Shown here piece after piece: positions 8,156 through 18,104 of a stretch of 64,000 bases of DNA. Made by a program: the position numbers and the translations under genes. A model generated the notes under the pieces. It was not told the DNA's origin and did no database searches. It saw only the letters and a list, made by a program, of their open reading frames with translations. The stretch is from Rhodocyclales bacterium (GTDB taxonomy: Bacteria; Pseudomonadota; Gammaproteobacteria; Burkholderiales; Rhodocyclaceae): the NCBI GenBank assembly GCA_028292505.1, contig JAQGMF010000003.1:62001-126000 (forward strand). The letters are read 5' to 3'. How positions within the stretch are numbered: position 1 is the stretch's first letter; every line of letters starts with the position of its first letter.

Positions 8156-9682
8156 TCATACGCCGCCGTGATGACCGCTGACGGCTGGACTCACATGTGC
8201 CAGCGGGCGTTCGCCTTCGTGATGGGGGATATGACCGCTCGGTGGTTGCGGGATGGGTGGGGTGCGCACCAGTTGTGGCGACAGCGAGAAGACGATGAAG
8301 CTCACCAGCGACACAAGGAAGCCGACGAAGTGCGGCAGCCATACCTGTGTCCAGTCGGGGTTGAAGAATTCGAGTGGAATCCAGGTTGCCAGGCCCAGCA
8401 TCATCGACATCACGGCGCCCTGTGTCGTGGCACGCTTCCAGTACACGCCGAACACCAGTGGCACGAAGGCGGCTACCAGCGTGACCTTGTAGGCATTCTC
8501 CACCAGACCATAAATCGACAGCTTCGAATGCATGGCGATATAGGTCACGCACGCGGTGAATACCAACACGACAGCCTGCATGCTGCGCAGGAAGAATTTG
8601 TCGGTGAGGTGTGGCTTCCAGGCCTTCAGGATGGGACGCAGAAGATTTTCCGAGAAGGTGACCGACGGTGCCAGCAGCGTTGCCGAAGCGCAGCTCTTGA
8701 TGGCGGAAAGCAAGGCGCCGAAGAACATGATCTGCGCGAACAGTGGCGCCTTTTCCAGCACCAGTTTCGGCAGGATCAATTGCGTGTCGGCATTGATGTA
8801 CTTGCTGACGATTTCCGGCGCGATCAGCACCGCGCAATAGGCCAGGAACATCGGGATAAAGGCAAACACGAAGTACAGCGAGCCGCCGAGTACCGAAGCC
8901 CATACGGCGATTTTTTCCGTGGCCGACGACTGCACGCGCTGGAACACGTCCTGCTGCGGAATCGAACCCAGCATCATGGTGATCCAGGTACCGACAAACA
9001 TGACGATTGCATCGAGTTTGAACTCGGGCCAGAACTGGAATTTGCCGGCTGCCTGCGCGTGCGCGATGACGTGGCCGACGCCACCGGCCTTGCCGCCCAC
9101 GTCCCAGCCGATGTAGAGCAAGCCTATGACAATGACAATCATCTGGATGAAGTCGGTAATGGCGACCGACCACATGCCGCCGAACAGCGTGTAGATCAGC
9201 ACCGAGCCGGCGCCGAGCATCATGCCCAAGTTCTGCGACACGGCGCCGTCCGACAGTACGAAGAACACCAGGCCGAGCGCCTTGATTTGCGCGGCGACCC
9301 AGCCGAGGTAGGAGACGACTATGCAGACGGTGGTGACGAGTTCCACTGTGCGGCCGAAGCGCGCCTTGTAGTAGTCGCCTATCGTCATAAGGTTGAGACG
9401 GTAGAGCGGCTTGGCGAAGAATAAACCGACAAGGATCAGGCACAACGAGGCGCCGAAGGGGTCGGCCACCACGCCATGCAAACCCTCGTTAAGGAAGGTG
9501 GCGGGAATGCCCAGCACCGTCTCCGAGCCGAACCATGTGGCAAACACGGTGGCGGTGACTACATGGAAAGGCAGGGCGCGACCGGCGACGGCATAGTCGC
9601 TGGTGTTGTGCACGCGCATCGCCGCATACAGGCCGATGCCGATCGAGATAAGCCAATAGACGATGACGAAACTGAGCAACAT
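8156..9682 (-). CDS. Sodium:solute symporter (SSS family)
   Basis: A 508-residue secondary transporter with about 13 hydrophobic segments. Family hallmarks are visible: SDYAVAGRALPFHVVTATVFATWFGSE near the N-terminus, TIGDYYKARFGR, and QQDVFQRVQSSATEKIA in the middle. SSS proteins couple sodium entry to uptake of sugars, amino acids, carboxylates or urea. The substrate is not evident here and the neighbours (VanZ-like protein, small membrane protein) give no clue. The ATG has a good purine-rich ribosome binding site (GGGGGAG about 10 bases upstream). The C-terminus is a short His-rich tail. Confidence 0.92.
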   Translation of the reverse strand: MLLSFVIVYWLISIGIGLYAAMRVHNTSDYAVAGRALPFHVVTATVFATWFGSETVLGIPATFLNEGLHGVVADPFGASLCLILVGLFFAKPLYRLNLMTIGDYYKARFGRTVELVTTVCIVVSYLGWVAAQIKALGLVFFVLSDGAVSQNLGMMLGAGSVLIYTLFGGMWSVAITDFIQMIVIVIGLLYIGWDVGGKAGGVGHVIAHAQAAGKFQFWPEFKLDAIVMFVGTWITMMLGSIPQQDVFQRVQSSATEKIAVWASVLGGSLYFVFAFIPMFLAYCAVLIAPEIVSKYINADTQLILPKLVLEKAPLFAQIMFFGALLSAIKSCASATLLAPSVTFSENLLRPILKAWKPHLTDKFFLRSMQAVVLVFTACVTYIAMHSKLSIYGLVENAYKVTLVAAFVPLVFGVYWKRATTQGAVMSMMLGLATWIPLEFFNPDWTQVWLPHFVGFLVSLVSFIVFSLSPQLVRTPPIPQPPSGHIPHHEGERPLAHVSPAVSGHHGGV

Positions 9683-9763
9683 GGCGAAAACTCCCCCGCG
9701 GATTTCAGGCTTTGCCTAGCCTTGGAATGCTGCGGATTATAACCACGGCCGGCGTCTCGGCAA

Positions 9764-10246
9764 TCATGTGTGCGTTGCGCGCGCGGCGGTCGCTGCGAGC
9801 TTCTGTATTTCGCTGACAAAGTCCGGGTCCTCTCCGTGCAGCAAGGCGGGCAGGGCGTTGCGGAAGTCTTCGCGCTCGCACCATTCGTGCATGAAGTCTT
9901 CCCACGATTTCCACATGCGCAACTGCTTGCGATCCATGCGCTCCTCGTACACCAACAGGTAGGCGCGCTCGAACAGGCTGATGAGGATGGAATACAGTGC
10001 CAGACGTCGATCGATCTGCTCGTCGGTGAGTTCGGCGGCGACGCTGCTGCGCAACTTCAGATCCGAGTTCTGCAGCACTAACTCCATGAAACGTGAATAA
10101 TCGTCGGCGAGCTTGAGATAGATTTCCTCTTCCTCGTTGGCGCGCTCGCGCCTCTGCTCGAAGATGAATACGGCGATGGCAAACGGCAATGCGACCACGG
10201 TGACGAGGTAACTCGCCAGTTCCATCCAGTCCTTGAATTCATTCAT
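9764..10246 (-). CDS. Small membrane-anchored protein of unknown function
   Basis: A 160-residue protein with one N-terminal transmembrane helix (SYLVTVVALPFAIAVFIFE, about residues 12-30). A charged, helical cytoplasmic part follows: ERANEEEEIYLKLADDYSRFMEL, then a Trp-rich region with MWKSWEDFMHEWCERE. The charged residues directly after the helix favour a cytoplasmic C-terminal domain. It resembles single-span proteins found beside transporters, but I cannot name a family with confidence. It lies between the chemotaxis receptor and the symporter, all on the minus strand, with an 81-bp gap to the symporter. Confidence 0.75.
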   Translation of the reverse strand: MNEFKDWMELASYLVTVVALPFAIAVFIFEQRRERANEEEEIYLKLADDYSRFMELVLQNSDLKLRSSVAAELTDEQIDRRLALYSILISLFERAYLLVYEERMDRKQLRMWKSWEDFMHEWCEREDFRNALPALLHGEDPDFVSEIQKLAATAARATHT

Positions 10247-10305
10247 CGCTACCCGTCCTCATGATGCTGCGCGGGCATAGTATCCATCATGCAGCGCTGC
10301 GGCGC

Positions 10306-11925
10306 TCAGAGTCGGTAACTGGCGACGACCTTCTGCAAGGTGTTGGCAAGTGCATCGAGTTCGCGTGCGGACTGAGCACTTTCACTGGCGGCCGCCGTGC
10401 CTTCTTCGGCCATCTGGGCGATGCGCTCGACCTGTTGGGCGATGCTGGTGCTGGCGGCGCTTTGTTCGCGGATCGCGTGCGTAATTTCGCTGACCATGTC
10501 GACCGCGCTCTCGCTGCTCTCGCCGATCTGGCGAATGGCGGTATTCGCTTCGGCCGCGCGCGCGACGCCGGCCGAGACGCGCACGACGGCGTGCTCCATG
10601 CTTTCCACCGCGTTGCGTGCGCTATTGCGCACGGTGTCGACCATGGCGGAAATCTCGTGGGTGGATGCGGCCGTGCGCTCGGCGAGCTTGCGCACTTCGT
10701 CGGCAACCACGGCAAAGCCGCGACCCTGTTCGCCGGCTCGCGCTGCTTCGATGGCCGCATTGAGCGCCAGCAGATTGGTCTGGTCGGCCACTTCGCGGAT
10801 CACCGCGACCACCGACGAAATGCGATCGCTTTGCGCTTCTAGTTCGCGGATGCGATCAGAAGCGGCATGCACGGTTTCGGCGATATCGTTGATGTCATTG
10901 ACGGTCTGACCGATCACCTGCGCGCCGGCCTCGGCCAGTTGGCCCGAGCGGGTCGACTGCGTATTGGCTTCGTGCGCGCGTTCGCCGACATGCGTGATGC
11001 TGACGGTCAGCTCCTCGATCGAAGCGGCCATGTTCGACGCCGATGCGCTTTGCTGATCGGATGCGCGCGCCACCTGGTCGGATGACACCGCCATATGCGT
11101 CGAGGCCTCCGAGAGCTGCTGCGCACCGCGCGCAATCGTCTTCAGATTGTTTTGCAGCTTGTCGACCAGACGGTTGAGTAAGCCGGTCATTATGCCGATT
11201 TCATCTTCGCTATGAATCGAGGCGCGCGCCGTGAAATCCTGACGTGTCTCGATGCAGACGATCAATTCCTGCATGCTGCTCAGCGCTTTGCGAATACTGC
11301 GTGTGATCAGCAGACCCAGCAGAGTGACCATGATCAGCCCCACCGCGATGAAGGCCAGACTCAGGCCTCGCGCGGTGTGAGCGAAACTGCTGGAGGACTC
11401 CTCTTCGCGTTTGGTAAGTTCGGAGTTGTATTGCACATGCGCATTGAGTGCTGCGGCAAGTTTTTCGGCCAGCGGCGTCAGGTCTGACTGAATCAATGCA
11501 CGAGTACTTTCCTGATTGCCGCTTGTCGACAGACCAATCGCTCTGGTCACACCGGCACGATAGGCCAGCATTTCCAGCTTGTCGTCGTTCAGCATCTGCT
11601 TGTCTTTGTCGTCATCGAGCAGCGCCTCGTAGTTCTTGGTCAAGCGTTCGAACTGACGTCGGCTGTCGGTGATTTTGCTTTCGATATCGTTCTTGGCCGA
11701 ATCGCTGGAGGTGAGCGCAAGCATCAACACATTGATGCGCATGTCATCAACTGCCTTGCTCATCTGCTCCAGCGTGGTGATCGAAGGAATCGTATTGACG
11801 TTGGCATTGATGAGAGCCCGCTCCAGGCGCGAGGCGCCTACCAAGCCGGCAATGCCTACGACCAGAAGCGCGACAGCTGAACCGACGACCATGAGCGTCA
11901 GTCGCTGAGAGATGGAGAGTTGCAT
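10306..11925 (-). CDS. Methyl-accepting chemotaxis protein
   Basis: An inner-membrane chemoreceptor of 539 residues. Domains in order: first transmembrane helix (residues 7-28), a periplasmic four-helix-bundle sensor (about 30-185), a second helix (about 187-208), HAMP, then a coiled cytoplasmic signalling domain. The signalling tip contains [42 protein letters not shown], quoted here by its flanks [16 protein letters not shown] and [17 protein letters not shown]; these contact CheA and CheW. I chose the Met at 11925 because it starts the conserved hydrophobic N-terminus and follows a GGGG-type ribosome binding site; a longer frame reaches 12009. No CheR-docking pentapeptide is seen at the C-terminus (VVASYRL). 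The ligand is unknown. Confidence 0.95.
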   Translation of the reverse strand: MQLSISQRLTLMVVGSAVALLVVGIAGLVGASRLERALINANVNTIPSITTLEQMSKAVDDMRINVLMLALTSSDSAKNDIESKITDSRRQFERLTKNYEALLDDDKDKQMLNDDKLEMLAYRAGVTRAIGLSTSGNQESTRALIQSDLTPLAEKLAAALNAHVQYNSELTKREEESSSSFAHTARGLSLAFIAVGLIMVTLLGLLITRSIRKALSSMQELIVCIETRQDFTARASIHSEDEIGIMTGLLNRLVDKLQNNLKTIARGAQQLSEASTHMAVSSDQVARASDQQSASASNMAASIEELTVSITHVGERAHEANTQSTRSGQLAEAGAQVIGQTVNDINDIAETVHAASDRIRELEAQSDRISSVVAVIREVADQTNLLALNAAIEAARAGEQGRGFAVVADEVRKLAERTAASTHEISAMVDTVRNSARNAVESMEHAVVRVSAGVARAAEANTAIRQIGESSESAVDMVSEITHAIREQSAASTSIAQQVERIAQMAEEGTAAASESAQSARELDALANTLQKVVASYRL

Positions 11926-12014
11926 CGAAAAGCCCCTGTTAAATTCCTTGTGCCAACAGGGGTTAACGAACTTTCGTGCTGTGACTTGAGCGTGAAACCT
12001 TATGGGCACAGACC

Positions 12015-12956
12015 TTAAAGGCCGGGGTCGCTGCCGCCACCGGCCAGGGCCGCATCCACGATGGCTCGCGACAGATGCGGCGCGAATAATTCGATGAAGG
12101 CATAGGCATAACCCCGCAGCCAGGCATTGCGCGGCAGGCCGATGCGCGTGGTGGAGGATTCGAAGAGGTGCGAGGCGTCGGCAATGGCGAGCCCACGGTC
12201 AATCATCGGATCGAAAGCCATGCTCGCAATGATGCCGATACCCAGACCCATGCTGACGTAGGTCTTGATCACATCCGAGTCGAGCGCGGTCAGGACCACG
12301 TTCGGCTTCAGCCCGCGGCCGAGAAAGGCCTTGTTGATCAGACTGCGGCCGGTGAAGGCAGAGTCGTAAGTGATGATGGGGAATTGCGCGATGGCTTCCA
12401 GCGACAGCGGCTGACTGCGCAAGATCGGGTGATCGGGGCGCGCCACCACGCTGCGGTTCCACTGCACGCAAGGCAGCATCACGAGGTCCGGGCTGTCGGC
12501 AATTGCTTCCGTCGCAATGGCGATATCGGCCTGTCCGCGTAGCACCATCTCGCAATTCTGCGTCGGGTTGCCCTGGTGTAGATGTAATTGCACCTTGGGA
12601 TAGCGCCGCACGAACTCACCCACCACCTTCGGCAGCGCATAACGAGCCTGGGTATGGGTCGTCGCAATGGTCAGCGTACCGACTTCCTCATTCTGGAATT
12701 CCTCACCCACCGCGCGCAGATTATCCGCCTCGCGCAGCATGCGTTCTGCGATGGCAATGACCTGCCTGCCGGGCTCTGTGATTTCGGTAAGTCGCTTGCC
12801 ATGACGAACGAATATTTCGATGCCCAGTTCCTCTTCAAGCAGCTTGATCTGCTTGGAGACACCGGGTTGCGAAGTGAATAGCGCATCCGCAGCCTCAGAG
12901 ATCGAGAGCTTGCGCTTGGCGACTTCGAGCACGTAGCGGAGTTGTTGGAGGTTCAT
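12015..12956 (-). CDS. cysB: LysR-family regulator of sulfur assimilation, CysB/Cbl type
   Basis: A 313-residue LysR regulator. The N-terminal winged helix-turn-helix reads [19 protein letters not shown] then [21 protein letters not shown], the hallmark of the CysB/Cbl branch. The C-terminal periplasmic-binding-type effector domain follows, with [17 protein letters not shown] and [14 protein letters not shown]. CysB activates cysteine-biosynthesis genes in response to N-acetylserine or O-acetylserine. It is divergent from the sulfate-assimilation operon starting at 13244, which it probably controls. The start at 12956 is fixed by the conserved MNLQQLRY opening; a longer frame to 13130 carries unrelated sequence. 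It could be Cbl rather than CysB in strict orthology. Confidence 0.93.
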   Translation of the reverse strand: MNLQQLRYVLEVAKRKLSISEAADALFTSQPGVSKQIKLLEEELGIEIFVRHGKRLTEITEPGRQVIAIAERMLREADNLRAVGEEFQNEEVGTLTIATTHTQARYALPKVVGEFVRRYPKVQLHLHQGNPTQNCEMVLRGQADIAIATEAIADSPDLVMLPCVQWNRSVVARPDHPILRSQPLSLEAIAQFPIITYDSAFTGRSLINKAFLGRGLKPNVVLTALDSDVIKTYVSMGLGIGIIASMAFDPMIDRGLAIADASHLFESSTTRIGLPRNAWLRGYAYAFIELFAPHLSRAIVDAALAGGGSDPGL

Positions 12957-13243
12957 GTGGGTCTTGGAATGCGCAAAGTCCAATACTTCGTTATTCCGGC
13001 ACGAGATAGCGTTTCGAGGTAAAGGCCTCGGCTTGTCGAGCGAGCGGACCTCAGGCAAGGCGGCCCGTGCAGAGCAGTGCATACGCACGGCGAGCGTGCC
13101 AACGCAGCATGAGGGTCGCGCAGCCGGCAAGACGAGGTCTTTATATTACTTTTTCTTCTATTGGTGTGAATGAAACAGGGGGTTGGGGATGAAAAGCTGC
13201 GCGTTATGATCCAACCTCCCCGAATCCCTATAGATCGCACCCG
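12957..13243. promoter_or_regulatory. Divergent regulatory region between cysB and the sulfite exporter gene
   Basis: These 287 bp separate the divergent cysB and TauE/SafE genes and should contain both promoters and CysB operator sites. An AT-rich patch lies at about 13138-13165, just upstream of the sulfur genes. A short inverted repeat GCACG-5nt-CGTGC lies at 13085-13099. I cannot assign -35/-10 boxes or CysB half-sites with confidence, and no credible reading frame is present. Confidence 0.4.
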
Positions 13244-14026
13244 ATGAACTGGATCTACCCTATTGCCGGTTTTGCTGTGGGCGCCATTGTCGGTCTGACC
13301 GGCGTGGGCGGTGGCTCGCTCATGACGCCGCTGCTGGTGCTGCTGTTTGGCATCAATCCTTCCGTCGCCGTCGGCACCGATCTGCTCTATGCCTCCATTA
13401 CCAAGGCAGGCGGCACGCTGGCGCACAGTCTCAAGGGCACCGTCGATTGGGCCATTACCCGCAATTTGGCGATGGGTTCATTGCCTGCAGCTGCGCTGAC
13501 ACTGTGGCTGGTGCACGCGTACTTTCCCGGCGGTCTGGGAGGGGCTTCGAAGCTGATTTCATTCGCGCTGGGTATCGCGTTGTTGCTGACCGCGCTGTCG
13601 CTGTTGCTGCGCAAGAAATTGCAGGCTTTGGCGCAGAAGCACGCGCCTTCCAGGCCCAATGCGCGCCGCACTTTCTGGCTTACGTTGTTGACCGGAGCCG
13701 TCCTCGGCGCGCTGGTGTCGATCTCATCCGTCGGCGCAGGTGCGTTGGGCGTGACAGCATTGTTTTTCCTGTACCCTGCGCTGCCCGCGCACCGCATCGT
13801 CGGCTCGGACATTGCGCATGCCGTGCCGCTCACGCTGGTTGCGGGCCTGGGCCACTGGTGGCTGGGCAGCGTCAATTGGGCTTTGCTGGGCAGCCTCTTG
13901 ATAGGTTCGCTGCCGGGTATCTGGATTGGTAGTCATATTGGGGCACGAGTGCCCGAAAAGGTATTGCGCCCCATCCTGGCAGGCATGCTTGTGCTGATCG
14001 GCACGAAACTGATTGCCGCCAGCTGA
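13244..14026 (+). CDS. TauE/SafE-family sulfite/sulfonate exporter
   Basis: A 260-residue membrane protein with eight hydrophobic segments. Both half-repeats of the TauE/SafE family are visible: GFAVGAIVGLTGVGGGSLMTPLL at the N-terminus and GAVLGALVSISSVGAGALGV after the central loop. VGTDLLYASITK and VGSDIAHAVPL lie at equivalent places. The family moves organosulfur compounds, sulfite or related anions across the inner membrane. Its position 37 bp ahead of sulfite reductase suggests it protects against sulfite build-up or imports a sulfur source. Expression under CysB from the 13.0-13.2 kb region is likely. Confidence 0.93.
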   Translation: MNWIYPIAGFAVGAIVGLTGVGGGSLMTPLLVLLFGINPSVAVGTDLLYASITKAGGTLAHSLKGTVDWAITRNLAMGSLPAAALTLWLVHAYFPGGLGGASKLISFALGIALLLTALSLLLRKKLQALAQKHAPSRPNARRTFWLTLLTGAVLGALVSISSVGAGALGVTALFFLYPALPAHRIVGSDIAHAVPLTLVAGLGHWWLGSVNWALLGSLLIGSLPGIWIGSHIGARVPEKVLRPILAGMLVLIGTKLIAAS

Positions 14027-14063
14027 CTCAAAAGAGAATCAAAAGGATCATTAAGGATTCGCC

Positions 14064-15761
14064 ATGTACAAATACGACGAATATGACACACGCATTGTTC
14101 GAGAGCGCGTTGCGCAGTATCGCGACCAGACGCACCGTTATCTCGCTGGCGATTTGAGCGACGACGAATTCCGTCCGCTGCGCCTGCAGAACGGTCTCTA
14201 CATCCAGCGTCATGCGCCGATGCTGCGTGTAGCGATCCCCTACGGCCTGCTCGGATCGAACCAGCTGCGCAAGCTAGCCCACATCGCGCGCGAATACGAT
14301 CGTGGCTATGCGCACTTCTCGACGCGCCAGAATGTGCAATACAACTGGCCCGAACTGCCGCGCGTGCCGGACATTCTTGCGGAGCTGGCCAGCGTTGAGA
14401 TGCACGCCATCCAGACCTCGGGTAATTGCATCCGCAACATCACCACTGACCAGTTTGCCGGTGTGGCGCCGGACGAGGTCGTGGACCCGCGCCCGCTCGC
14501 CGAGATACTGCGCCAATGGAGCACTTTCCATCCGGAGTTCGCGCTGCTGCCGCGCAAGTTCAAGATCGCTGTCAGCGGCACCACGAATGACCGTGCCGTC
14601 GTGCAGATGCATGACATTGGCCTGGAGTTCTATCGTGACGCCGCGAATGACGCATCCAGCCAGCTTCTCATCAAGGTATGGGTGGGCGGCGGCCTGGGGC
14701 GCACACCGATTCTCGGCGAGGTCATCAACGCAGCGCTGCCCTGGCAACACGCTTTGACGTACTGCGAAGCCATCCTGCGCACCTACAATCGCTGGGGCCG
14801 CCGCGACAATTCGTACAAGGCGCGCATCAAGATTCTGGTGAAGGCACTGGGCATCGAAGAATTCCGTCGCCAAGTGGATGCTGAATGGGTACATCACAAG
14901 GATGGCGCCAACACGATCACACAGGCTGAGCTGACGCGCGTCGCCCAGCACTTCGACGCGCCTGCCTACGAGACGCTGGCCGATGGCGATGCCGGCTTTA
15001 CGGACAAGCTGGCGACCGACAAGGCTTTCGCCAACTGGGTGAAGCGCTGCGTGCATGCCCACAAGGTGTCGGGCTATCGCGCCGTGACCTTGTCGCTCAA
15101 ACCCACAGGCATTGCACCGGGCGATGCCACGGCCGAGCAGATGGACATCGTCGCCAACTTTGCCGATCAATACAGTTTCAGCGAAGTGCGCGTGTCGCAC
15201 GAGCAGAACCTGATCCTCGCCGACGTCAAGCTCGCCGATCTGTATGTGCTGTGGCAGACCGCGCGCGCAGCCGGACTGGCGACGCCGAACATCGGTCTCA
15301 TCACCGACATCATCTGCTGCCCGGGCGGCGACTTCTGCTCGCTGGCAAATGCCAAAAGCATACCGATTGCAGAGGCCATCCAGCGCCAGTTCGATGACCT
15401 CGATTATCAACATGACATTGGCGAAATGGAGATCAATATTTCTGGCTGCATGAACGCCTGCGGTCACCACCACGTCGGCCACATCGGCGTACTCGGCGTC
15501 GACAAGGATGGCTCGGAGTGGTACCAGATCAGCATCGGTGGCAAGCAGGGCAATGATGCGAGCCTCGGCAGCGTCATCGGCCCGTCGTTCGCGGCGGATG
15601 AAGTGGCGGGCGTGGTGCAGCGCCTGATCGATGTGTACGTCGAGAATCGCACGCAGGAAGAGCGCTTCATCGATACGGTCCGCCGCCTTGGCGTGGCGCC
15701 GTTCAAGACGCGCGTGTATGCGGATCGCCAGCCGGCCAGGAAGGAAGTGGCAAATGTCTGA
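14064..15761 (+). CDS. cysI: Assimilatory sulfite reductase (siroheme/4Fe-4S; nitrite/sulfite reductase family)
   Basis: This enzyme reduces sulfite to sulfide with six electrons. The 565-residue protein has the duplicated nitrite/sulfite reductase fold: ferredoxin-like half-domains at both ends of each repeat, with RQNVQYNWPELP and SGNCIRNITTD in the first. The siroheme/4Fe-4S ligands are Cys419-X5-Cys425 (CPGGDFC) and Cys462-X3-Cys466 (CMNAC). There is no cysJ flavoprotein in the operon, so electrons probably come from ferredoxin or another donor. The next gene, DUF934, regularly accompanies this type. Sulfite rather than nitrite is inferred from the flanking cysH, cysD and cysN. Confidence 0.94.
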   Translation: MYKYDEYDTRIVRERVAQYRDQTHRYLAGDLSDDEFRPLRLQNGLYIQRHAPMLRVAIPYGLLGSNQLRKLAHIAREYDRGYAHFSTRQNVQYNWPELPRVPDILAELASVEMHAIQTSGNCIRNITTDQFAGVAPDEVVDPRPLAEILRQWSTFHPEFALLPRKFKIAVSGTTNDRAVVQMHDIGLEFYRDAANDASSQLLIKVWVGGGLGRTPILGEVINAALPWQHALTYCEAILRTYNRWGRRDNSYKARIKILVKALGIEEFRRQVDAEWVHHKDGANTITQAELTRVAQHFDAPAYETLADGDAGFTDKLATDKAFANWVKRCVHAHKVSGYRAVTLSLKPTGIAPGDATAEQMDIVANFADQYSFSEVRVSHEQNLILADVKLADLYVLWQTARAAGLATPNIGLITDIICCPGGDFCSLANAKSIPIAEAIQRQFDDLDYQHDIGEMEINISGCMNACGHHHVGHIGVLGVDKDGSEWYQISIGGKQGNDASLGSVIGPSFAADEVAGVVQRLIDVYVENRTQEERFIDTVRRLGVAPFKTRVYADRQPARKEVANV

Positions 15762-16380
15762 TACGAAAAATCTGATCGGCAAAGATGGCGACAGCGTGGC
15801 TCACCTCGTCGACTTCGATACCTGGCAGATCGTGCGTCTGCCAACTGTGCAGGAAGAGGTGAAGAAGCAGGCCGGCAAGGTCGTGCAGTTCAAGCTGACC
15901 AATGCAGAGAGCGCCACGGCCGAACAGGTTGCCGGCACGCAGGTGCCTGAAGGTAAGGTGTTGCTGCCGCTGTCGGTATGGCTGGCGCGCAAGACCGAGT
16001 TCGCGGCACGTGTGACTGCGGGCGAAATCGGCGTGTGGCTGGAAGCGCACGAGCTGGTCGAAACGCTGTTCGAGAGCCAGCCCGATCTCAATGTGTTCCC
16101 GGTGATCGGCGTGTACATCGAGCGCTTCCCCGATGGTCGTGCCTATTCGACGGCGTCGCTGCTGCGCACACGCTTTGGTTTCCGCAAGGAACTGCGCGCT
16201 TTCGGCGACGTGCTGCGCGATCAGTTGTTCTTCCTGAATCGTTGCGGTTTCTCTTCCTTTGAAATTCGTGCCGATCGCTCCGCCGAAGATGCCTTGGCTG
16301 CGTTCAAGGATTTCAGCGAGCCTTACCAGGCCGCCGTGGTCGTCGATCAGCCATTATGGCGTCGTCATGCAAGGGTCTGA
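15754..16380 (+). CDS. DUF934 family protein, sulfite reductase accessory
   Basis: A 208-residue soluble protein of the DUF934 family. Conserved stretches include LPLSVWLARK, GVWLEAHE, FPVIGVYIERFPDGRAYSTASLLR and FGDVLRDQLFFLNRCGFSSFEIR. Members lie beside ferredoxin-type sulfite or nitrite reductases in many proteobacteria and are thought to assist electron delivery or assembly; the mechanism is not established. The ATG at 15754 overlaps the end of cysI by 8 bp, and the stop lies 1 bp before cysH, so the three genes should be translated as a unit. Confidence 0.92.
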   Translation: MSDTKNLIGKDGDSVAHLVDFDTWQIVRLPTVQEEVKKQAGKVVQFKLTNAESATAEQVAGTQVPEGKVLLPLSVWLARKTEFAARVTAGEIGVWLEAHELVETLFESQPDLNVFPVIGVYIERFPDGRAYSTASLLRTRFGFRKELRAFGDVLRDQLFFLNRCGFSSFEIRADRSAEDALAAFKDFSEPYQAAVVVDQPLWRRHARV

Positions 16381-16381
16381 G

Positions 16382-17152
16382 ATGGAACAGACGGTTTCCT
16401 TTCTGCCTTCGCGCAAAGTCAGCAATCCGGCCACCCACCCGGAGCTGACCGACGTATTGCGCGCCAGTGTTGCCGTCAAGCGCGCCAATGCGCTGGAGCT
16501 GTTGCACGCCATTGCGGAGCGGCACGATGCTGCTTCGGCTGCCGTCACCTTCGCCAATAGTTTCGGTGCCGAAGACATGGTGATCACCGACATCATCATG
16601 ACGGAGCATCTGCCCATCGAGATTTTCTCGCTCGATACAGGTCGCCTGCCGGGGGAAACTTACACGCTGATCAGTGAAGTCGAACAGCGTTATGACACGC
16701 GGCTGAAGATCTACTTTCCCGAGAGCAGCACGGTCGAAGCCTACGTGCGCAGCCACGGCATCAACGCCTTCTACAACTCTGTCGAGTTGCGCAAGGCTTG
16801 CTGTGGTATGCGTAAGGTCGAGCCGCTGCGTCGCGCGCTGGCGGGCAAGAAAGCCTGGATCACCGGCATGCGTGCTGCGCAAAGCGCCACGCGTACCGAA
16901 CTGCCGGTGCACGAATTCGATGAGGCCCACGGCCTGGACAAGTACAATCCGCTTGCCGACTGGAGCGAGCAGGAGGTGTGGGCCTATATCCGCATCCACG
17001 GCGTGCCCTACAACACGCTGCACGATCAGTTCTACCCCAGCATCGGCTGCGCGCCCTGCACGCGTTCGATTGCTGTCGGCGAGGATGTTCGTGCCGGCCG
17101 CTGGTGGTGGGAGAATCCCGAGTCGAAAGAATGCGGATTGCATGTGAAGTAA
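16382..17152 (+). CDS. cysH: Adenylyl-sulfate (APS) reductase, 4Fe-4S type
   Basis: This enzyme reduces adenylyl sulfate to sulfite using thioredoxin. The 256-residue protein has the PAPS/APS-reductase ATP-sulfurylase-like fold: TFANSFGAEDMVITD, FSLDTGRLPGETY. The Cys140-Cys141 pair and Cys223-X2-Cys226 (CAPC) are the 4Fe-4S ligands that mark APS-using bacterial enzymes rather than the cluster-free E. coli PAPS type. The catalytic cysteine is Cys251 in the C-terminal ECGLH. The start at 16382 follows an AAGGG ribosome binding site that overlaps the DUF934 stop; an in-frame ATG 15 bp upstream is less likely. Absence of a cysC gene nearby fits direct use of APS. Confidence 0.95.
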   Translation: MEQTVSFLPSRKVSNPATHPELTDVLRASVAVKRANALELLHAIAERHDAASAAVTFANSFGAEDMVITDIIMTEHLPIEIFSLDTGRLPGETYTLISEVEQRYDTRLKIYFPESSTVEAYVRSHGINAFYNSVELRKACCGMRKVEPLRRALAGKKAWITGMRAAQSATRTELPVHEFDEAHGLDKYNPLADWSEQEVWAYIRIHGVPYNTLHDQFYPSIGCAPCTRSIAVGEDVRAGRWWWENPESKECGLHVK

Positions 17153-17189
17153 ACCGTGCTGCGCGATGCGACACAGCTGATGAAATAAA

Positions 17190-18104
17190 ATGACAACCCT
17201 GACTAAACAAACTCTGTCTCACCTCGACTGGCTCGAAGCCGAGGCCATCCACATCATGCGCGAGGTGGCCGGCCAGTGCGAACGCCCGGTGCTGCTGTTC
17301 TCGGGCGGTAAAGATTCCGTCTGCATGTTGCGTGTTGCGGAAAAGGCTTTCCGGCCCGGCAAGTTTCCATTTCCGCTGATGCACATCGACACCGGCCACA
17401 ACTATCAGGAAGTCATCGACTTCCGCGACAAACGCGCGGCCGAACTTGGCGAGCGCCTGATCGTGCGCTCGCTGGCAGACTCGATGAAGCGCGGTACGGT
17501 GGTATTGAAATCGCCGGACGAGCCGCGCAACAAGCATCAGTCGGTGACCCTGCTCGAAGCGATTGCCGAGTTTGAATTCGACTGCTGCATTGGCGGTGCG
17601 CGTCGCGACGAGGAGAAGGCGCGCGCCAAGGAACGTGTCATGAGTTTTCGCGACGAGTTCGGCCAGTGGGACCCGAAGAATCAGCGCCCTGAGCTGTGGA
17701 ACCTGTACAACGCCCGCACGCATCGGGGCGAGAACATCCGCGCCTTTCCGATCAGCAACTGGACGGAGATGGACGTGTGGCAATACATCGAGCGCGAGAA
17801 GCTCGAACTGCCGAGCATCTATTTCGCGCACCATCGTCCCATCGTGCGTCGCAGCGGTTCGATCGTGCCGGTCACTTCCGTGACACCCGCACGCAGCGGC
17901 GAAGAGATCGTCGACATGCTGGTGCGCTTCCGCACGGTTGGCGACATCACCTGCACGGCGCCAGTCGAATCCGATGCCGACACGGTGAGCAAGATCGTAT
18001 TGGAAACGGCGACAACGACAATCACCGAACGCGGCGCCACGCGTCTGGACGACCAGACATCCGACGCCTCGATGGAACAGCGCAAGAAGGAAGGATATTT
18101 TTGA
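17190..18104 (+). CDS. cysD: Sulfate adenylyltransferase subunit 2
   Basis: This is the small, catalytic subunit of ATP sulfurylase, which forms adenylyl sulfate from ATP and sulfate, driven by GTP hydrolysis in CysN. The 304-residue length is standard. The PP-loop SGGKDSVCMLRVAEKAF lies near residues 35-51; further family sequences are FPLMHIDTGHNY, CIGGARRDEEKARAKER and FPISNWTEMDVWQYI. It follows cysH by 37 bp. The gap to cysN is unusual: it contains one arm of a heptanucleotide inverted repeat. Confidence 0.97.
   Translation: MTTLTKQTLSHLDWLEAEAIHIMREVAGQCERPVLLFSGGKDSVCMLRVAEKAFRPGKFPFPLMHIDTGHNYQEVIDFRDKRAAELGERLIVRSLADSMKRGTVVLKSPDEPRNKHQSVTLLEAIAEFEFDCCIGGARRDEEKARAKERVMSFRDEFGQWDPKNQRPELWNLYNARTHRGENIRAFPISNWTEMDVWQYIEREKLELPSIYFAHHRPIVRRSGSIVPVTSVTPARSGEEIVDMLVRFRTVGDITCTAPVESDADTVSKIVLETATTTITERGATRLDDQTSDASMEQRKKEGYF

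Noticed and set aside
14274-15782. Long minus-strand reading frame (502 codons) opposite cysI
   Set aside because: cysI has complete family motifs, including siroheme cysteine spacing; the opposite frame is low-complexity and His/Arg/Ala-rich, typical of antisense frames in GC-rich DNA.
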